A stretch of 64,000 bases of DNA. Origin: Streptomyces californicus (GTDB lineage: Bacteria > Actinomycetota > Actinomycetes > Streptomycetales > Streptomycetaceae). The stretch is taken from the NCBI RefSeq assembly GCF_000717645.1, contig NZ_JNZZ01000024.1:32758-96757 (forward strand). Direction: 5' to 3'. Positions 8,601-16,916 of this stretch are shown here, piece after piece. Positions within the stretch are counted from its first letter, which is position 1. Every line of letters begins with the position of its first letter. A program made the translations under genes and the position numbers. The notes beneath the pieces were generated by a model that saw only the letters and a program-made list of their open reading frames with translations, ran no database searches and had not been told where the DNA came from.

Positions 8601-9962
8601 TCAGAGCTTGGACCACGCCTCCGTCAGGACGTTCCGCAGGATGCCCTCGATCTCGTCGAACGTGGACTGGTCGGAGATCAGCGGCGGCGCGAGCTGGACG
8701 ACCGGGTCGCCGCGGTCGTCGGCCCGGCAGTACAGGCCGTTGTCGTACAGCGCCTTGGAGAGGAAGCCGTACAGAACGCGCTCGGTCTCCTCCTCGGTGA
8801 ACGTCTCCTTGGTGGCCTTGTCCTTCACGAGCTCGATGCCGTAGAAGTACCCGTTGCCGCGGACGTCGCCGACGATCGGCAGGTCGTGGAGCTTCTGCAG
8901 CGTGGTGTAGAAGGCGTTCTCGTTGTCGAGGACGTGCTGGTTGAGGTTCTCGCGCTCGAAGATGTCGAGGTTGGCGAGACCCACCGCCGCGGAGACCGGG
9001 TGGCCGCCGAAGGTGTAGCCGTGCAGGAAGGTGTTGTCGCCCTTGTAGAACGGCTCGGCGATCCGGTCCGAGACGATGCAGGCGCCGATCGGGGAGTAGC
9101 CCGAGGTCATGCCCTTCGCGCAGGTGATCATGTCCGGCACGTAGCCGAACTTGTCGCAGGCGAAGATCGTGCCGAGGCGGCCGAAGGCGCAGATGACCTC
9201 GTCGGAGACGAGCAGCACGTCGTACTGGTCGCAGATCTCGCGGACCCGCTGGAAGTAGCCGGGCGGCGGCGGGAAGCAGCCGCCCGCGTTCTGCACGGGC
9301 TCCAGGAAGACGGCCGCGACGGTCTCGGGGCCCTCGAAGAGGATCTGCTGCTCGATCTGGTCGGCGGCCCAGCGGCCGAACGCCTCCGGGTCGTCGCCGA
9401 AGAGCGGGGCGCGGTAGATGTTGGTGTTCGGCACCTTGTGCGCGCCGGGGACCAGCGGCTCGAAGGGGGCCTTCAGCGCCGGGAGACCGGTGATGGACAG
9501 GGCGCCCTGCGGGGTGCCGTGGTAGGCGACCGCACGCGAGATGACCTTGTACTTGGTCGGCTGGCCCTTGAGCTTGAAGTACTGCTTGGCCAGCTTCCAC
9601 GCGGTCTCGACGGCCTCGCCGCCACCGGTGGTGAAGAAGACCTTGTTCAGGTCGCCCGGGGCGTAGTCGGCGAGCCGCTCGGCCAGCTCGACGGCCTTCG
9701 GGTGGGCGTAGGACCACACCGGGAAGAAGCCCAGCTCCTGGCCCTGCTTGTACGCCGTCTCGGCGAGCTCGTGACGACCGTGACCGGCGTTGACCACGAA
9801 CAGGCCGGAGAGGCCGTCCAGGTAGCGCTTGCCCTTGTCGTCGAAGATGTACGTTCCCTCGCCACGCACGATGGTGGGAACGGGCGCGTTCTCGTAGTCC
9901 GACATGCGGGTGAAGTGCATCCACAGGTGGTCGTACGCGGTTCGGCTGAGGTCCTTGCTCAC
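8601..9962 (-). CDS. Class III aminotransferase, probable polyamine (putrescine)-pyruvate type
   Basis: PLP-dependent class III (omega) aminotransferase, 453 residues. Expected to move an amino group from a diamine or its derivative to a keto acid. The PLP lysine is K283 in TCAKGMTSGYSPIG. The cofactor aspartate lies in LLVSDEVICAFGR, and FTTGGGEAVETAWKLAKQYF plus AVAYHGTPQGALS are the phosphate-binding regions. These features resemble SpuC-type putrescine or omega-amino acid transaminases more than GabT. GTG 9962 lies 2 bp after the stop of the Lrp-like regulator gene, with GTGGGGA as ribosome binding site, so the two form one transcription unit. Its neighbours (aldehyde dehydrogenase, PotD-like protein) support polyamine catabolism. 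The exact substrate is inferred. Confidence 0.9.
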   Translation of the reverse strand: MSKDLSRTAYDHLWMHFTRMSDYENAPVPTIVRGEGTYIFDDKGKRYLDGLSGLFVVNAGHGRHELAETAYKQGQELGFFPVWSYAHPKAVELAERLADYAPGDLNKVFFTTGGGEAVETAWKLAKQYFKLKGQPTKYKVISRAVAYHGTPQGALSITGLPALKAPFEPLVPGAHKVPNTNIYRAPLFGDDPEAFGRWAADQIEQQILFEGPETVAAVFLEPVQNAGGCFPPPPGYFQRVREICDQYDVLLVSDEVICAFGRLGTIFACDKFGYVPDMITCAKGMTSGYSPIGACIVSDRIAEPFYKGDNTFLHGYTFGGHPVSAAVGLANLDIFERENLNQHVLDNENAFYTTLQKLHDLPIVGDVRGNGYFYGIELVKDKATKETFTEEETERVLYGFLSKALYDNGLYCRADDRGDPVVQLAPPLISDQSTFDEIEGILRNVLTEAWSKL

Positions 9963-9964
9963 GG

Positions 9965-10456
9965 CTATCGGGTTCCCCACATATAGGTCTGCTTCTTGAG
10001 CTTGAGGTAAACAAAGCTCTCGGTGGAGCGCACGCCGGGAAGGGTCCGGATGCGTTTGTTGATCATCTCCAGCAGGTGGTCGTCGTCCTCGCAGACGATC
10101 TCCACCATGAGGTCGAAGGAGCCCGCGGTCATCACCACGTACTCGCATTCGGCCATGGCCGACAGGGCTTCGGCCACCGGATCGAGGTCGCCCTCGACAT
10201 TGATGCCGACCATCGCCTGGCGCCGGAATCCCACGGTGAGCGGGTCCGTGACGGCGACGATCTGCATCACGCCCTGGTCGAGCAGCTTCTGGACGCGCTG
10301 GCGCACCGCCGCTTCGGAGAGGCCGACGGCCTTGCCGATCGCGGCGTACGGGCGCCGTCCGTCCTCCTGGAGCTGCTCGATGATCGCGAGGGAGACGGCA
10401 TCGACCGCCGGCGGCGATCCGTTCCCGGTCCTGGAGTCTGCGCTGCGACTGGCCAC
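9965..10456 (-). CDS. Lrp/AsnC-family transcriptional regulator
   Basis: About 163 residues. An N-terminal winged HTH has IIEQLQEDGRRPYAAIGKAV and LSEAAVRQRVQKLLDQGV, the canonical AsnC recognition helix. It is followed by a RAM/AsnC ligand-binding domain (VGINVEGDLDPVAEAL, MTAGSFDLMVEIVCEDDDHL). It is cotranscribed with the class III aminotransferase and divergent from an aldehyde dehydrogenase gene. It is therefore the likely local regulator of both, acting from the 176-bp intergenic region. Two GTG starts are possible (10456 or 10471); a GGTGGAGG run lies between them and favours the shorter form. Confidence 0.9.
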   Translation of the reverse strand: MASRSADSRTGNGSPPAVDAVSLAIIEQLQEDGRRPYAAIGKAVGLSEAAVRQRVQKLLDQGVMQIVAVTDPLTVGFRRQAMVGINVEGDLDPVAEALSAMAECEYVVMTAGSFDLMVEIVCEDDDHLLEMINKRIRTLPGVRSTESFVYLKLKKQTYMWGTR

Positions 10457-10632
10457 ACCTCCACCATGCACCGCCCTCGTCTGTCTCGCAACCCCAGATC
10501 GATGAAATTCGTTGTCTGAGTGCTCTCATCTGACTGAATCCGAAGTTGGCGGCGGTTGGGTATGTCGAAAGCGTCACCGCAGCGATTAGGGTGGATGTCT
10601 CACCCATCGGACAGCCGACAGGAGGGGTGGTT

Positions 10633-12072
10633 GTGACCACCGAGGTGCGCCGTCTGCGCAACTACATCAACGGAGAGTTCCGGGACGCCGCGGACGGGCG
10701 GACCATCGATGTGGTCAACCCGGTGACGGAAGAGGTCTACGCGACCTCCCCGCTCTCCGGCCAGGCCGACGTCGATGCCGCCATGGAGGCCGCCGCCGCG
10801 GCCTTCCCCGCCTGGCGCGACACCACGCCCGCCGAGCGCCAGAAGGCCCTGCTGAAGATCGCGGACGCCTTCGAGGAGCGGGCCGAGGACCTGATCGCCG
10901 CCGAGTCGGAGAACACCGGCAAGCCGATCGGGCTGACCCGCAGCGAGGAGATCCCGCCCGCGGTCGACCAGATCCGCTTCTTCGCGGGGGCCGCGCGCCT
11001 CCTGGAGGGCCGCTCGGCCGGCGAGTACATGGAGGGCCTGACCTCCATCGTCCGCCGCGAGCCGGTCGGCGTGTGCGCCCAGGTCGCGCCGTGGAACTAC
11101 CCGCTCATGATGGCCGTGTGGAAGTTCGCCCCGGCCCTCGCCGCGGGCAACACCGTCGTCATCAAGCCCTCCGACACCACCCCGGCGTCGACCGTGCTGA
11201 TGGCCGAGATCATGGGCCAGATCCTCCCCAAGGGCGTCTTCAACGTCCTGTGCGGCGACCGGGACACCGGCCGCGCCATGGTGGAGCACCCGACCCCGGC
11301 GATGGCCTCCATCACCGGTTCGGTACGGGCCGGCATGCAGGTCGCCGAGTCCGCCTCCAAGGACGTCAAGCGCGTCCACCTGGAGCTCGGCGGCAAGGCG
11401 CCCGTCGTGGTCTTCGAGGACGCCGACATCGCCAAGACGGTGGCGGGCGTCTCCGAGGCCGGCTTCTTCAACGCGGGCCAGGACTGTACGGCCGCCACCC
11501 GCGTGCTGGTCCACGAGTCGATCCACGACGAGTTCGTCACCGCGCTCGCCAAGGCCGCCGCCGACACGAAGACCGGGCAGCCGGACGACGAGGACGTGGC
11601 GTACGGCCCGCTCAACAACGTCAACCAGCTGAAGCAGGTCAGCGGCTTCATCGACCGCCTCCCCGCCCACGCCAAGGTCGAGGCAGGCGGCCACCGGGTC
11701 GGCGACAAGGGCTACTTCTACGCCCCGACCGTCGTCTCCGGCCTGAAGCAGGACGACGAGATCATCCAGAACGAGGTCTTCGGCCCCGTCATCACCGTCC
11801 AGTCCTTCAGCGACGAGAAGCAGGCCGTCGAGTACGCCAACGGCGTCGACTACGCGCTCGCCTCCTCGGTCTGGACGCAGAACCACTCCCGCGCCATGCG
11901 CATGTCCAAGAGCCTCGACTTCGGCTGCGTGTGGATCAACACCCACATCCCGCTGGTCGCCGAGATGCCGCACGGCGGGTTCAAGAAGTCCGGCTACGGC
12001 AAGGACCTCTCCGCGTACGGCTTCGAGGACTACACGCGCATCAAGCACGTCATGACGTCCATCGAGGACTGA
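10633..12072 (+). CDS. Aldehyde dehydrogenase, gamma-aminobutyraldehyde type
   Basis: NAD(P)-dependent aldehyde dehydrogenase of 479 residues, likely oxidising 4-aminobutanal (or its gamma-glutamyl form) to GABA. The catalytic Cys is C285 in GQDCTAATR, the general base is E251 in LELGGKAP, and the PWNYPLMMA/FAPALAAGN cofactor segment is intact. The GQDCTAATR and MPHGGFKKSGYGKDLSAYG motifs are those of the gamma-aminobutyraldehyde/betaine aldehyde group. GTG 10633 follows CAGGAGGGG. It is divergent from the Lrp gene, ends in a strong hairpin at 12091, and is followed by a PotD-like gene. A paralogue (24152-25666) shows the same arrangement. Confidence 0.92.
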   Translation: MTTEVRRLRNYINGEFRDAADGRTIDVVNPVTEEVYATSPLSGQADVDAAMEAAAAAFPAWRDTTPAERQKALLKIADAFEERAEDLIAAESENTGKPIGLTRSEEIPPAVDQIRFFAGAARLLEGRSAGEYMEGLTSIVRREPVGVCAQVAPWNYPLMMAVWKFAPALAAGNTVVIKPSDTTPASTVLMAEIMGQILPKGVFNVLCGDRDTGRAMVEHPTPAMASITGSVRAGMQVAESASKDVKRVHLELGGKAPVVVFEDADIAKTVAGVSEAGFFNAGQDCTAATRVLVHESIHDEFVTALAKAAADTKTGQPDDEDVAYGPLNNVNQLKQVSGFIDRLPAHAKVEAGGHRVGDKGYFYAPTVVSGLKQDDEIIQNEVFGPVITVQSFSDEKQAVEYANGVDYALASSVWTQNHSRAMRMSKSLDFGCVWINTHIPLVAEMPHGGFKKSGYGKDLSAYGFEDYTRIKHVMTSIED

Positions 12073-12090
12073 TCCGCGGATCGTCGCGAC

Positions 12091-12124
12091 CGTACGGCCC
12101 CGGGCTCCGGCCCGGGGCCGTACG
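12091..12124 (+). terminator. Terminator of the first aldehyde dehydrogenase gene
   Basis: A perfect 15-bp stem (CGTACGGCCCCGGGC at 12091-12105, complement at 12110-12124) has a TCCG tetraloop. It lies 19 bp after the dehydrogenase stop. It suggests the following PotD-like gene needs its own promoter or read-through. Confidence 0.8.
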
Positions 12125-12238
12125 CGTGCCGCTGGACAAGGTGTGCGGGGCCGCCCCCGCCCGCTGGACGCTTGGTCCATTGTCCGCGCGCCCGCCGACC
12201 GGCATTCTGCGCGGGTGCGAGCGATCAGGAAGAACCCC

Positions 12239-13402
12239 ATGTCCCGCCGTTCCCTGCTGCGCGCCCTCGGGGCGGGAGCGGCCGGCGCCGCGCTGGCCGG
12301 CTGCGGGGTGCCCGCGGCCTTCGTCGAGCCGGGGGAGCGGGCCGGACGCGACAGCTCCGCCACCGACCACACGCTCCATTTCGCCAACTGGCCGCTCTAC
12401 ATCGACACCGATGACGACGACGAGTCGAAGCGGCCCACGCTGGACGCCTTCTCGCGGCGGACCGGGATCTCCGTCACGTACACCGAGGAGATCAACGACA
12501 ACGACGAGTTCTTCGGCAAGATCAGCCCCGCGCTGATGAACCGCCAGCAGACCGGCCGGGACCTGATCGTCATCAGCGACTGGATGGCCGCCCGCTTCGT
12601 CCGGCTCGGCTGGGTCCAGGAGATGGACCGGGCGAAACAGCCCAACGTCGCCAAGTACCTCGACCCCCAACTGCGCACCCCCGCTTTCGACGAGGGGCGG
12701 CTGCACAGCGTCCCCTGGCAGTCGGGCATCACCGGCATCGCGTACAACCGCAAGAAGCTCGGCCGCGAGATCCGGTCCACGGGCGAGCTGTGGGCGGACG
12801 ACCTGCGCGGCCGGGTCACCCTGCTCTCCGGGCTCGACGAGTCGTTCGCGCTGCTGATGCAGGGCGACGGCGTGGACATCACGCGCTGGACGGCCGACGA
12901 CTTCCACACGATGTGCGAACAGGTCGAGAAGCGCGTCCGCTCCAAGCACATCCGCCGCTTCACCGGCAACGACTACATCAAGGACCTCGCCACCGGCGAC
13001 GTGCTCGCCTGCCAGGCGTACTCCGGCGACGTCATCCAGCTCCAGGCCGACAACCCCGACATCGAGTTCGTCGTCCCCGAGGAGGGCGCCGAACTGTGGG
13101 CCGAGTCGCTGATGATCCCCAACCTCGCCCGCCACAAGCGCAACGCGGAACGGCTGATCGACCACTACTACGACCCCGAGGTCGCCGCCGAGCTCGCCGC
13201 CTGGGTCAACTACGTCTGCCCGGTCCCCGCCGCCCGTGACGTCCTGGCCTCCTCGAAGGACGAGGAGACGGCCGCGCTCGCCGAGGATCCCCTGATCTTC
13301 CCCGACGACGCGATGCGCGAACGGCTCGCCATCGCCCGGGACATCACCTCCGAGGAGCGGATGGACTTCGCCAAGAAGTGGAACGGGATCGTCGGCTTGT
13401 GA
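12239..13402 (+). CDS. Orphan PotD-like polyamine-binding Tat lipoprotein
   Basis: Extracytoplasmic solute-binding protein of 387 residues. The N-terminus has a twin-arginine motif (SRRSLLR) and ends in lipobox LAGC, so export as a Tat lipoprotein is expected. The mature part has the PotD fold: GKISPALMNRQQTGRDLIVISDWMA... pattern, IRRFTGNDY, SGDVIQLQADNPDIE and YVCPVPAA. No permease or ATPase gene is adjacent. It is clearly paralogous to the protein at 25740-26987. The N-terminal binding loop reads NWPLY instead of the NWTEY of classical PotD, so specificity may differ. AGGAAG lies 5 nt before ATG 12239; an in-frame GTG at 12215 is less likely. Confidence 0.9.
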   Translation: MSRRSLLRALGAGAAGAALAGCGVPAAFVEPGERAGRDSSATDHTLHFANWPLYIDTDDDDESKRPTLDAFSRRTGISVTYTEEINDNDEFFGKISPALMNRQQTGRDLIVISDWMAARFVRLGWVQEMDRAKQPNVAKYLDPQLRTPAFDEGRLHSVPWQSGITGIAYNRKKLGREIRSTGELWADDLRGRVTLLSGLDESFALLMQGDGVDITRWTADDFHTMCEQVEKRVRSKHIRRFTGNDYIKDLATGDVLACQAYSGDVIQLQADNPDIEFVVPEEGAELWAESLMIPNLARHKRNAERLIDHYYDPEVAAELAAWVNYVCPVPAARDVLASSKDEETAALAEDPLIFPDDAMRERLAIARDITSEERMDFAKKWNGIVGL

Positions 13403-13455
13403 AGCGCCCGCAGGCGGCCGTGAAGGGGCCGTGAACCCGGGCGTACGCTGCGGAC

Positions 13456-13998
13456 ATGAGCGAGAGACACGCCCTCACCCGGCGTATACGCAGGTGGCTC
13501 GTCCTCTTCATCGTCTGTCTGGTGCTGAGCGGGCTCACGGCCTTCCCGCTCGTCACCGAACTCCGCTGGACCGAGGACCTGCTGGCCTCCTCCGCCTCCC
13601 CGGTCCCCGAGCACTTCCCGGGCCTGATGGAGTGGATCACCCGGGTCCGCGAAGGGCTCGACACCATCGACCGCGAGCAGCCCTTCATGCTGTACGGCAC
13701 CGACTGGCTGGCCTTCGCCCACCTCGTCATCGCGGTCGCCTTCTACGGCCCCTACCGCGACCCGGTCCGCAACATCTGGGTCATCGAGTTCGGCATGATC
13801 GCCTGCGCCGGGATCATCCCGCTCGCCCTGATCTGCGGCCCGATCCGCTCCATCCCGTTCTGGTGGAGCGTCATCGACATGTCGTTCGGGGTCTTCGGCG
13901 TCATCCCGCTGCTGATCGTCCGCCGCATGATCAAGCGGCTGGAAGGGCTGGAGCGGACGGCCGCCGCGAATCCGGCGGGCGTACCGGCGAGCGCCTGA
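13456..13998 (+). CDS. Conserved integral membrane protein of unknown function
   Basis: 180 residues with four predicted membrane helices: LVLFIVCLVLSGLTAFPLV, WLAFAHLVIAVAFYG, a pair in FGMIACAGIIPLALICG, and DMSFGVFGVIPLLIV. An extracytoplasmic loop (ELRWTEDLLASSASP to TIDREQPFMLYG) separates helices 1 and 2. I recognise no enzymatic motif. It sits between the PotD-like gene and a convergent methyltransferase gene. Confidence 0.8.
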   Translation: MSERHALTRRIRRWLVLFIVCLVLSGLTAFPLVTELRWTEDLLASSASPVPEHFPGLMEWITRVREGLDTIDREQPFMLYGTDWLAFAHLVIAVAFYGPYRDPVRNIWVIEFGMIACAGIIPLALICGPIRSIPFWWSVIDMSFGVFGVIPLLIVRRMIKRLEGLERTAAANPAGVPASA

Positions 13999-14082
13999 AC
14001 CCGCCTCCAGGCGAACGTCCGACGGTCGTTCCGGCGGGGGTTCGGCCACCGCGCCGCACGTCATGAGACCGGCGTACGGCGA

Positions 14083-14109
14083 CGGCCGGCGCGCACGGCA
14101 CGCCGGCCG
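14083..14109. terminator. Convergent terminator hairpin
   Basis: CGGCCGGCG (14083-14091) and CGCCGGCCG (14101-14109) form a 9-bp stem with a 9-nt loop. It lies between the plus-strand membrane protein gene and the minus-strand DUF574 gene. Confidence 0.6.
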
Positions 14110-14118
14110 CGAGGCGTA

Positions 14119-14916
14119 TCAGGGCTTCCGGGCCACCACGCCGAACTGGGCTACCGCCGGCTCCCGCTCGTTCGTGCGCCAGCGGGAGCAGGAGACGATC
14201 CCCGGCTCCAGGATCTCCAGGCCGTCCAGGAACGAGGCGAACTCCTCGCGGCTGCGCGCGGTGATCGGCGGGGTGGCGTTCTCGTTCCAGAAGCGCATCG
14301 CCGCCGCGTTGCCCTCGCCGCCCAGCTCCAGCGTCGGGTGGGTCAGCACCAGATGGCTGCCCGACGGCACGGCCGCCATCAGCGTCCGTACGACGGAGCG
14401 GGCCTCGTCGGTGTCCAGGACGAAGTTCAGGATGCCGAGCATCATCACCGCGACCGGCCGGCCCAGGTCCAGGGTGGGTTCGGCGGCGCGCAGGATCTGG
14501 TCCGGGCGGCGCGCGTCCGCGTCGACGTACTCGGTCGCGCCCTCCAGCGAACTGGTCAGCAGCGCGCGGGCGTGCGCCAGCACGATCGGGTCGTTGTCCA
14601 CGTACACGATGCGCGCGTGCGGCGCGGTGTGCTGGGCGATCTCATGGGTGTTGTTCACGGTCGGCAGCCCCGTGCCGATGTCGAGGAACTGGTCGACGCC
14701 CACGTCACCGGCCAGGTGGCGCACCACCCGGCCGAGGAACGCCCGGTCCGCGCGGGCCACTTCGCCGATGCTCGGGTACATCCCGGTCACCTGGTCGCCC
14801 ACCGCCCGGTCCACCGGGTAGTTGTCCTTGCCGCCCAGCCAGTAGTTCCACACACGGGCGTTGTGCGCGACGTCGGAGCGTATCCGGTCGGAGGCTGTCT
14901 GCGGGCGGGGGTCCAT
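14119..14916 (-). CDS. SAM-dependent methyltransferase, DUF574/SAV2177 family
   Basis: 265 residues, the usual size for this actinomycete-specific family. The N-terminal signature HNARVWNYWLGGKDNYPVDR is diagnostic. The class I SAM site follows: FLDIGTGLPTVNNTHEIA (motif I), IVYVDNDPIVLAHARALL (acidic end of strand 2) and PVAVMMLGILNFV. Streptomycetes carry many paralogues, mostly of unknown substrate. The gene is minus-strand and monocistronic, with no functional clue from its neighbours. Confidence 0.9.
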   Translation of the reverse strand: MDPRPQTASDRIRSDVAHNARVWNYWLGGKDNYPVDRAVGDQVTGMYPSIGEVARADRAFLGRVVRHLAGDVGVDQFLDIGTGLPTVNNTHEIAQHTAPHARIVYVDNDPIVLAHARALLTSSLEGATEYVDADARRPDQILRAAEPTLDLGRPVAVMMLGILNFVLDTDEARSVVRTLMAAVPSGSHLVLTHPTLELGGEGNAAAMRFWNENATPPITARSREEFASFLDGLEILEPGIVSCSRWRTNEREPAVAQFGVVARKP

Positions 14917-15012
14917 GACGTCCGGCTCCTCGATGACGAAAGGGGCCCGCGAGCCGTGCCGGGCGGTACGGCGGTGGCGGCGGGCGGTGCGGGCCCCATC
15001 ATGCCGGACCGA

Positions 15013-15738
15013 TCAAGAGGCCCCGCGACCGGGCGAGTTGGGGAGGATCCGGCGGAGTACGTCGATCCGGTTGGTGGTGATCGAGTCGACGCCGCGCTCG
15101 ATCAGCTTGCGCATGGTGCGCTTCGTGTCGGCCGTCCACACGGAGACGAGCAGCCCGTCGCGGTGTGCCCGGTCCGTCAGCTCCCGGCTCACCAGGCCGA
15201 AGCGGTAGTTCAGCCAGCGCGGCTTCACCGCGGCCAGCAGCTCCGGGCGCGGCGGGGCCAGGGTGGTCCAGGTCAGGGCGATCTCGGCGGACGGGTCGGC
15301 GGCGCGCACCCGCAGCATCGCGTCCGCGCTCGCGCAGTAGTACGCCCGCTCGCCCGCCCCGCACTCCCGGACCGTCCCGACGATCTTCTTCACCGAGGCG
15401 TCCGTGGAGCCGGGCAGATCCACCATCACCCGGTGCGCCCCGGCCGCGAGGAGCGCCTCGCGCAGGGTGGGCACCCCGCCGCCCGTCAGCTCGGTCAGCT
15501 CCGCGTGGTCGATCCGGTCCAGCCGCCGGTCGTGGCCCCACAGCCGCTCCAGCGTCGCGTCGTGCAGCAGCACGGGCACCCCGTCGCGGGTCACCCGTAC
15601 GTCGATCTCGACCGCGTCCGCCCCCCGTTCGAGGGCGGAGCGGATCGAGGGCAGCGTGTTCTCGCGGACGCGGTACGGGTCGCCGCGGTGGGCCACGGCG
15701 GTGACGCGGGGGACGCGGATCAGGGTGTGGTCGGCCAT
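15013..15738 (-). CDS. Glycerophosphodiester phosphodiesterase
   Basis: 241-residue GDPD that hydrolyses glycerophosphodiesters to sn-glycerol-3-phosphate and an alcohol. The catalytic motif is intact: AHRGDPYRVRENTLPSI (HRG with ENT) and EIDVRVTRDGVPVLLHDATLERL (metal-binding ExD and the second His). The barrel ends with VSVWTADTKRTMRKLIERGVDSITTNRID. There is no signal peptide, so it is likely cytoplasmic. It lies 22 bp downstream of the deaminase gene on the same strand and may be cotranscribed with it. Confidence 0.93.
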   Translation of the reverse strand: MADHTLIRVPRVTAVAHRGDPYRVRENTLPSIRSALERGADAVEIDVRVTRDGVPVLLHDATLERLWGHDRRLDRIDHAELTELTGGGVPTLREALLAAGAHRVMVDLPGSTDASVKKIVGTVRECGAGERAYYCASADAMLRVRAADPSAEIALTWTTLAPPRPELLAAVKPRWLNYRFGLVSRELTDRAHRDGLLVSVWTADTKRTMRKLIERGVDSITTNRIDVLRRILPNSPGRGAS

Positions 15739-15760
15739 GGGGCCATTGTCGACGACCGGG

Positions 15761-16795
15761 TCAGCGGCCGGGCGCCCGGAGCCAGTTCGTCGTGTACGTG
15801 TCGATCTCCTCGGCCAGCTTCCGCTTGCCCGCCGGGTCGAGGAACGACGCCTCCACGGCGTTCTTCGCGAGGTCCGCGATACCGCGCTCGTCCAGCTCCA
15901 GCAGCCGGGCGGCCACCGCGTACTCGTTGTTGAGGTCGGTGCCGAACATCGGCGGGTCGTCGCTGTTGACCGTGACCAGCACCCCGGCCTCGACCATCTC
16001 GCGGATCGGGTGCTGCTCGATGTCGGCGACCGCGCGGGTGGCGATGTTCGAGGTCGGGCAGACCTCCAGGGCGATCCGGTGCTCGGCCAGGTGCTCCAGC
16101 AGCTTCGGGTCCCGCACGGAGCTGGTGCCGTGGCCGATCCGCTCGGCGCGCAGCGCGGTCAGCGCGTCCCAGACCGTCTGCGGTCCGGTGGTCTCGCCGG
16201 CGTGCGGCACCGAGTGCAGGCCCGCGGCGATGGCCCGGTCGAAGTAGGGCTTGAACTGCGGGCGGTCGACCCCGATCTCGGGGCCGCCGAGCCCGAAGGA
16301 GACCAGCCCCTCGGGCCGGTGCTCCACCGCGAGCCGCACGGTCTCCTCCGCCGACCGCAGCCCGGCCTCGCCCGGGATGTCGAAGCACCAGCGCAGCACG
16401 ACGCCCAGCTCCGCCTCGGCGGCCTTCCGCGCGTCCTCGATCGCCTCCATGAACCCGGCCTCGGGGATGCCCCGGCGGGTCGAGCTGTACGGGGTCACGG
16501 TCAGCTCCGCGTACCGGATGTTCTGCCGGGCCATGTCCCGCGCCACCTCGAAGGTGAGCAGCCGGACGTCCTCGGGGGTGCGGACCAGGTCCACCACCGA
16601 GAGGTAGACCTCGATGAAGTGCGCGAAGTCGGTGAAGGTGAAGTAGTCGGCCAGGGCCTCCGGATCCGTGGGGACCTCGGAGTCCGGGTGGCGCGCGGCC
16701 AGCTCCGCGACGATCCGGGGCGAGGCGGACCCGACGTGGTGGACGTGCAGCTCGGCCTTGGGCAGCCCGGCGATGAAGGGGTGCGGGTCGGTCAT
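15761..16795 (-). CDS. Adenosine deaminase family; probable 6-aminodeoxyfutalosine deaminase
   Basis: 344-residue metal-dependent amidohydrolase. Zinc ligands are H17 and H19 (ELHVHHVGSASP), with HAGE and VNSDDPPMF supplying the further catalytic residues. By general similarity it would be called adenosine deaminase. The segment after the first zinc ligands reads HHVGSASP rather than the HLEGS/HLDGS typical of adenosine deaminases. From memory, the Streptomyces orthologue Sav2595 was shown to deaminate 6-aminodeoxyfutalosine in the futalosine route to menaquinone, and this gene occupies the equivalent chromosomal position. The function is therefore inferred from family and position, not shown here. 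ATG 16795 is preceded by GGGAGA. Confidence 0.85.
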   Translation of the reverse strand: MTDPHPFIAGLPKAELHVHHVGSASPRIVAELAARHPDSEVPTDPEALADYFTFTDFAHFIEVYLSVVDLVRTPEDVRLLTFEVARDMARQNIRYAELTVTPYSSTRRGIPEAGFMEAIEDARKAAEAELGVVLRWCFDIPGEAGLRSAEETVRLAVEHRPEGLVSFGLGGPEIGVDRPQFKPYFDRAIAAGLHSVPHAGETTGPQTVWDALTALRAERIGHGTSSVRDPKLLEHLAEHRIALEVCPTSNIATRAVADIEQHPIREMVEAGVLVTVNSDDPPMFGTDLNNEYAVAARLLELDERGIADLAKNAVEASFLDPAGKRKLAEEIDTYTTNWLRAPGR

Positions 16796-16916
16796 CGGAA
16801 ATCTCCCGGTTCGGCGTGACAGCGGCCGGGCGCACCGGCCGTACCGATCATCGCAGGCGGGGTCCGGCGCCGTCAGCCCTGGCCGTAGCATGACGGGACC
16901 ACGATGGGGGAGGCCC

